Origin: Anaeromyces robustus
Lineage: Eukaryota > Neocallimastigomycota > Neocallimastigomycetes > Neocallimastigales > Neocallimastigaceae
Direction of reading: 5' to 3'
DNA length: 45,000 nt
Assembly: GCA_002104895.1 (NCBI GenBank)
Contig: MCFG01000012.1
Span: 185,001-230,000 of the forward strand
The notes under the pieces are model-generated. The model was not told the origin of the DNA, made no database searches, and saw only the letters and a program-made list of their open reading frames with translations. Both the position numbers and the translations under genes were made by a program. Of the stretch, positions 38,420-45,000 are shown piece by piece (the stretch's first letter is position 1; every line of letters begins with the position of its first letter).

Positions 38420-38649
38420 TCATATTATACTTTTCATAATTTTAAGAATAGATGATTTTTCTTTAGTAAGAAATGAAATGAAGTTTAATTATCAGCATAA
38501 TTATAAGATGATTATTAATTTAATAAGATAAAACTTTAAATATCATATTATACTTTTCTTATTTATTTAATTAATTTTAGGAATAAATGATTTTTCTTTA
38601 GTAAGAAATTAAACAATATCATTAATTTAATAAGATAAAACTTTAAATA
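38420..38649. repeat. Diverged tandem repeat, about 120 bases, two copies
   Basis: TCATATTATACTTTTC, GATTTTTCTTTAGTAAGAAA and AATTTAATAAGATAAAACTT occur in the same order in 38420-38541 and 38543-38649. The copies differ by internal indels. Confidence 0.85.
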
Positions 38650-39299
38650 TTAAATGATACAAGTACACTCATAATTAATAATATTAATACTTGTATCTGA
38701 CAGAATATTAATTCATAAAAAACTTATAATAAAATTATGTAATAATAAATAAATGAGTAAAATAATTAATGTAATGTTAATAGAATTAAATATAAAATTC
38801 GAATTACTAATTTTAATTAGCAACAAATTTTATAATGAAAAATTAAATGTTTTATTAAACCTTTATAATTCTCAATTATTTAAATGTTAATAAAAGAAAT
38901 TTTTATTAAAAATTTTATTTTTTCAGTATCATTTCATTTTTAAAGTTTTTAAAAATACAGATAAAGGTTTTTATATTACATAATAACTAATAATAATAAA
39001 AATATTATTATTAATTAATTATTAGTTTTTTTATCAATGCTATTAAAGAAAATACGATTAATAGTTGTGAATCACTTACATGACAATAATAAATACTTGA
39101 ATAAAAATGATTAATGAACAATATGAATAATTAATAAACAATATGATTTTCAATTCAGATAAATAATAATTAAGTTTTTAATAATATTATGAAGAATAGA
39201 ATATTAGTTTTTTTTATTATATATGGTACAAATATTATTTTTAACATATTATGGTCTTATAATATCCAAGTTAGAAATAAAAAAAAAATTATTATAAAA

Positions 39300-39306
<7 letters not shown>

Positions 39307-39368
<62 letters not shown>
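39307..39368. repeat. (AAT)n microsatellite
   Basis: About 20 AAT units. Intergenic; the open frame running into it (from 39189) is fortuitous. Confidence 0.9.
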
Positions 39369-39369
<1 letters not shown>

Positions 39370-39868
39370 TAATTATAATATAATTCATCTAAAAATATAT
39401 ATATTTAAAATTTTATTAAAAAATATCCCATTTATAAATAACAAAGTAAGGAAAAATAAAAAATAAAATATTAATATTTAAAATTGTTAATTATTTTTAA
39501 ATACTCATTTTTAAAAAATCTTATTTTTTTCTAAAATATTTTTTAAAATTATAATTAATTTAAAGCATTTTCCTAATATATAATATTTCAAATATAAATT
39601 ATAAATATTATATTTGAATTATTATTTTATTTTAAAAATTAAATTCATTAAAAAAAGTTAAATTGCTTATTACATTTTTTTATCATTTTTTGATATAATT
39701 TTCCAAATTTTTTAAACTTTCTTATTTTTCCTTTATTCTTATTTATTTTTAATTATTTTTTTTCTTTTTTTATTATTTATTAGATATAGAATTATCGTAT
39801 TTTATTATTATAAAAATACTTATATTTAGTAATATTTTATAGTAATAAATAATAATTAATAATATAAA

Positions 39869-42429
39869 ATGAAGCAACTTCCATATTATTTATTAGTAAT
39901 ATTAGTGACATGGCTAAGTAATTATTATATAATATATATATATATATATATATAATTGTGTATTTAACTTTTTTTTTCAATTATATTATATTTAAAGAAT
40001 TAGCCAATGCTACTATGACACTTAGTTTAGTTACAGAATCATACAATATATTAGATGATGCATATAAATTATTTATTCAAGAATTTAATAAATATGCTAA
40101 TGAAACCGATTTAGGTATACAATTAGAAATGACTTACTTTACAGATTTAAATAATAATCAAGGATACAATGATTATTCTTCAACTTTGAGTGCATTTGCA
40201 AAAAAAAGAAATAAATATGATATATTTGCTTATGATACACATTACTTAAAAATATTCTCTCCGTATTTAGTGGAACTCGAAAATTATTTACCCCAAGAAT
40301 ATTTAGATATGTACTCAACAGAAGATAACAAGAAACTAAGTGTTTATAATGGACATAGACTCGGCATGGTAATCATTTTAATTTAAAATTTATAAATTAT
40401 ACATATATATTTAAATATTTTATTATTTATATTTAACCTAAATTTTAATATTTGTAATCATTTCAGCCTTTATATTTAATTGTTACAGTTATGTTTTCAA
40501 ATATGAACTATTTAAATAAATACAATAAACCCATACCAAGAACATGGGATGAATTAATCGAAACTGCAGAATTCATATTAAAGGAAGAAAAAGAAAAATA
40601 TAACAATACTGAAATAATTGGATATAATGGACTTTTTCCAGGTAAAATTTATGATTTGATTTAAAATTTATGATTTTATTTTAACCTTATCATTTAAACA
40701 TATATAATTTTTAGATAATGAAAATACTATGTGTTCTCTTTACCAGCTTCTTTATTCGTATAGAGATACAGTTGATTCACCACTTCCCGATTTTGGTAGT
40801 AAAACTGCTATTGAAGCAGTAAATAAGATAATGGAAATAAAAGATAGAATTTCTTCAGGTAAAAATATAAACATTTTATATATTATTTAATAAAACTATA
40901 AAAATTATAGGATTATTATAATAATAATTAATAATATATATATTATAATAGATGAAATATTTAGATCTGCAGAAACTTTGATTGTAGCTAAAATGATTGC
41001 AGAAGAATTATTATTTGTTAATTTTTATAGTTCTTTTAATGCTCCTAACTATACAACATCTGTTTTACCGGGTAAAATTGATGGTATAAATGGATCTATT
41101 CTTGGAGGATTTAATATAGGAATTAATAAATATATTGATGAAAAAAGAAAAATAGCATGTATTGAAGTATTTAAATTCTTATTATCAAAGGATTTCCAAA
41201 GAGATGTTATAGTTAAAAAATTACATTTAACTACTCCTTTATCTGAACTATATAATGATCCAGATGCTTGTACAGTTCTAAATTGTGAAATGATGAATGA
41301 AATACAATTTTTCCTTAGACCAAGTACGACAATGAAAAATTATGAAGATTTTTCAAATAAAGGTGTAAAATTATTTTACCAAATTTTAGATGGAGAGAAA
41401 TCAGTCGAAGAAGTTTTAAATGATTTCGATAGTTATATCCATGTTTACTCTTTTGTAGTTAATTCTACAGTAGGTGGAATTATGCTTGGAATTATAATAT
41501 TTATATTAGTTATAGTAATACTTTCTTCAGTCTTATTATTTATTCCAAAATTCAGATCATATTTCAACTTTTTAACTACAGATGTATGGTTTATTTATAC
41601 AGTAGGATCTATATTTATGTTAGCCTCGACAGTTGAATATTATAATGAACCAACAATTGTTAAATGTAAAACTCGTCAAATTTTTAATTTAATAGGAAAT
41701 TCTTTAGTTCTTATTCCAATACTTTATAGATTAGTAATTAATTTCCCAAAAATCAATTCATATTCTCAATGGGTTCATAGAAATAATTATATATTTATTT
41801 CTGGTTTTCTTCTTATACAAATTTTATTATCAGCTTTAACTTCCTCCGTTGAATCATTTACAATTAAAGATGTTAATTTCGATACTAATAGCAAAAATTT
41901 TAGAATGTGCGTTTTAAATCCAACGTTTAAACCAATTAGTTTATTACAATATATTTATAATATAATGTTATATATTGTTATATGCTTTTTAATATTTTTA
42001 GAATGGAATATCCAAGAAACATATTTTGATTTAAGACACTTCTCAGTTGTAATGATTATGAATGGAATCACACAAATATTATTTATTGTATTAAATAATC
42101 TTGATATTAATAATTATATATTATACTCTGTATTATTCATATCATTTACTTTATTATTCGTCATCACAAACCATATTTACATATTTGTTATAAGATTAAT
42201 ACTATTATATACTAGTGAAAATGATGATGAGAAAAAAATGAGTAATCTCATTCAAAATAGTAGATATGGTGTATCGAGTACTAAAAATGCATTTTCAAAG
42301 TCTGAAGTTGATTCAGTTAAAAGTAGTACACAATCGAAAACATCTAAAGCATCGAAGAATTCTGAATCATCTTCAAGTTATAGATCTAAATTATTAAATT
42401 ACCATTATACAACTTCTCCAGTTGCATAG
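39869..42429 (+). CDS. Class C-type 7TM receptor with solute-binding-protein ectodomain
   Basis: Predicted plasma-membrane receptor. Five exons: 39869-39917, 39998-40368, 40467-40641, 40715-40858, 40952-42429, giving 738 residues. A signal peptide (residues 1-21, ending LANA) precedes an ectodomain of about 390 residues resembling bacterial ABC solute-binding proteins (family 1 type): YDIFAYDTHYLKIFSPYLVE, PRTWDELIETAEFIL, GLFPGDNENTMCSLYQLLYS, LPGKIDGINGSILGGFNIGI and the closing FLRPSTTMKNYEDFSNKGV / DGEKSVEEVLNDF. Seven hydrophobic segments follow: about 420-444, 457-475, 487-510, 526-547, 573-596, 608-630, 634-666. Cys485 before TM3 and Cys566 in the second outer loop fit the conserved GPCR disulfide. 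There is no Cys-rich linker, so the layout is GABA-B-like. Tail of about 72 residues is Ser/Lys-rich. Several N-glycosylation sequons (NATM, NETD, NNTE, NYTT, NSTV). Ligand unknown; sugars or oligosaccharides are plausible by analogy. Confidence 0.88.
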
Positions 42430-42894
<465 letters not shown>

Positions 42895-43990
42895 AATGTC
42901 TCTAAACTTTATAAAGTTATTAATTAGATTCTGTGTCTACGTACAGTATCAATCCTTTAACAGATTTATCAAATACTACACATACATTACCCTACTTCAT
43001 TAGAAACTGCATTTAATTATGATATAATCAATAATATGTTATGGCCTCAAGATACATCTTAATTATTATTATAAATATATAAAATATTTTATAATATTTC
43101 TTTTCATATCATTTATTTCATAAATTTATTTTTTAATTATATCTATAATGTGTTTTTATATTATAACAATGAACTATTTTTTCTCTTACTAAATGATAAT
43201 GGTGCACCCATTTTTCAATTAGAATATCATTAATATAAAGAAAAAAATTATAAGATTTTTTAAAAAAGGAAATTAAAAGTAAGTATATATATATATATAT
43301 AGGGAGAGACTACTTTCTATCTATAAGAGCTATTACTTACATTGAATTCAAAAGGTATACAAGATCTTGCTCAAACTTTCCTTCCAAATATTAACTTGGA
43401 TTCTTCTGGATTATGAGGATAAGCAGTTTTCAATTTAATTAAAGGATTTGCTCTAAAATAAATCAACTCTTGAAAACTTTTCTACGAGTTGTTCTTGTTG
43501 TGTTGAAAAAAACGTAAATATTTTCTCATTGGATTTTCAATGGTAAGACCTTTGAACAAGATAAAAATGTAATTCTTAACTACGCTGATGGTTTATTTTT
43601 GAAGTTTACCTTAACTATTGAAGATAAATTATTGGAAATATCTATGGAATCGGACGAAGACTATGAAAATAATATTTATTACTTGTTGCTTAACACTTTC
43701 CTTGATAGGCATTATAAATTTGAAAAACTAAATATTGATGTGGAGCGGAGACAGTAACATGAACTACTTATTGTCTCCTGTTCCTGCTATTGTGAGTCCG
43801 TCCCATTTTCTGACTGTTATAATGTAAATGGTAAATTTACATTTTCAGATTCTCTTCAATTGGTATAATAACAATAAGAACACTCCAGATGACTTCAAGG
43901 CGTCGACATCGAAAAGATAAGGTAAGGAATTTATTCCGATACCTATTCGAATGATATTCCATTCATTGAATGAGAAAAGTTAGAAGTAAC
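42895..43990 (+). pseudogene. Decayed coding sequence of unknown family
   Basis: A stretch with protein-like, non-repetitive composition and higher GC than its flanks but broken by stops. The best open piece is 43518-43754 (79 codons; SHWIFNGKTFEQDKNVILNY, then FLKFTLTIEDKLLEISM). Smaller pieces precede it: TSLETAFNYDIINNMLWPQD near 42992-43060, FLLLNDNGAPIFQLEYH near 43179-43230, and LNSKGIQDLAQTFLPNINLD near 43338-43400. After it comes VSCSCYCESVPFSDCYNVNG to about 43840. I recognise no family. It may be a dead gene, a dead mobile-element ORF, or a real multi-exon gene whose joins I failed to find; no consistent GT-AG chain was evident. Confidence 0.45.
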
Positions 43991-45000
43991 TTCTTTCCTT
44001 TTTATTTATTTAATATTTTTAATTAATTAATATCTGTAATAAATTATATTTTTTTTTCTATCTTTTATTGCTTTTACTTATTTTACCTTTCATTTTATAT
44101 GTTAAATATAAATTAAATTTTTTAAATAAAGATTAATCTTAGTATTAAGAGAAAAAAAAAAAGGATATTACTAACAATTTCAACTTGCTTTTTGATGAGT
44201 ATAAAAGGGGCAGCATTTACTTAACCTTTGTAAAAAGTATATTACAAATTAAAATGTGGAGTACAGTTACTATTTATAGTATTTATAGTATAGAAGTTTC
44301 CCTGGTAACTACTATTCATTAGTGGTGAGTGCAAAAAAAAAAATATTTATATTATGATATTTATTCCGGTATATCTATGAGTAAATCACATGATAAGTTT
44401 ATTGATATGCAAGACTTTTATGTCTCCTAGTCGTTTTTGTATAATTATATTTTATTAATATTTTATTAATTATTTTTTATTCTTATTTTTTTTTTTTAAC
44501 CTATATATCTCCAGTTTAATTATTATAATATGGAGGATTATTCAATTAAAAAATATTTCAAAATAATACATAATTAAATAATTTTAAAATTTCAAATAAT
44601 TAATATTCTTTTATGTTAAATATTAAAATAACTAATAAAAAAATATAATAATATATGAATTATAAAGAATGATATTATAATATATTTGACAATATAATAA
44701 TAAACTATTATTTTTGGATATATTATTAATAATACATTAACAAAATATATAAAACTATATAAATTTAATATACATTAAAGTAATTAAATATTAAATTTAT
44801 ATCTTTATATCAATAATAATTATATTTTTATATAATTATTATTCTTTTTGTACTATAATAAGTATTATTAAATATACGAATATGTTGTTAGACATAATTG
44901 TTTTATATCACCACTATTAATATTATATTAATAATTTTAAATTCTCAGTAATACAGTAAAAATTTTATTTTATTTTTATTATTTATTTATTTATTTATTT
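43991..45000. other. Intergenic DNA to the right edge
   Basis: AT-rich, with a GC-richer patch at about 44170-44430 that contains TATAAAAGGGGCAGC (about 44200) and TTTCCCTGGTAACTACTATT (about 44297). No open frame of note. The patch may be the remnant of a repeat related to 27400-27730. Confidence 0.5.

Larger units (their letters stand above)
38133..39868. other. 1.7 kb divergent intergenic region, ZGPAT / receptor
   Basis: Contains an AAAT array (38297-38389), a diverged roughly 120-base tandem repeat (38420-38649) and an AAT tract (39307-39368). No gene or RNA seen. Confidence 0.65.

Noticed and set aside
39189-39383. Small open frame with hydrophobic N-terminus and poly-Asn end
   Set aside because: The N-terminal part has AT-filler composition, no splice partner was found, and it ends in a microsatellite.

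Overview
This is a very AT-rich, intron-rich eukaryotic window, most likely from an anaerobic gut fungus (Neocallimastigomycota). Three things point there: long AAT tracts that become poly-Asn in proteins, about 65 GT-AG introns in nine genes, and a seven-helix receptor carrying a bacterial-type solute-binding ectodomain, a combination I associate with this phylum. Dictyostelium and Plasmodium share the base composition, but Dictyostelium genes carry far fewer introns and Plasmodium is not expected to carry such a receptor. The phylum call is inference; the gene calls do not depend on it. Exon coordinates were worked out by hand from splice dinucleotides and frame continuity, and the exon lengths of each gene model sum to a multiple of three.

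Layout. 914-6885 (+): uncharacterised Asn-rich protein of about 1,504 residues with a long (Asn-Thr)n array. 7858-8371 (-): a tiny DPM2 gene (dolichol-phosphate-mannose synthase subunit), followed upstream by a decayed second copy at 9631-10102 (-) inside a roughly 1.1 kb tandem duplication. 10582-12825 (+): methionine aminopeptidase 2. 12826-15580: intergenic, with a fold-back repeat and a non-LTR reverse-transcriptase relic (-). 15581-19101 (-): delta-COP of coatomer. 20671-26024 (+): CLU/eIF3-associated 'clustered mitochondria' protein, 17 exons. 28016-30191 (+): HGH1, a chaperone for eEF2. 31470-35456 (+): poly-Asn protein with a C-terminal RING. 36205-38132 (-): ZGPAT-like CCCH/G-patch protein. 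39869-42429 (+): class C-type seven-helix receptor with a solute-binding-protein ectodomain. 42895-43990: decayed coding sequence of unknown origin. Most intergenic DNA is simple repeats.

The genes form no pathway; this is an ordinary eukaryotic mix of housekeeping functions (translation and nascent-protein processing: MAP2, HGH1, CLU; secretory pathway: delta-COP, DPM2; RNA/nuclear: ZGPAT) plus lineage-specific genes. The most notable signals are: two genes whose first coding exon is only the ATG; a uniform strand orientation of all long AAT tracts, intergenic ones included; intronic AAT tracts that read as poly-Asn in frame from the upstream exon; the solute-binding 7TM receptor; and the intact/decayed DPM2 pair.
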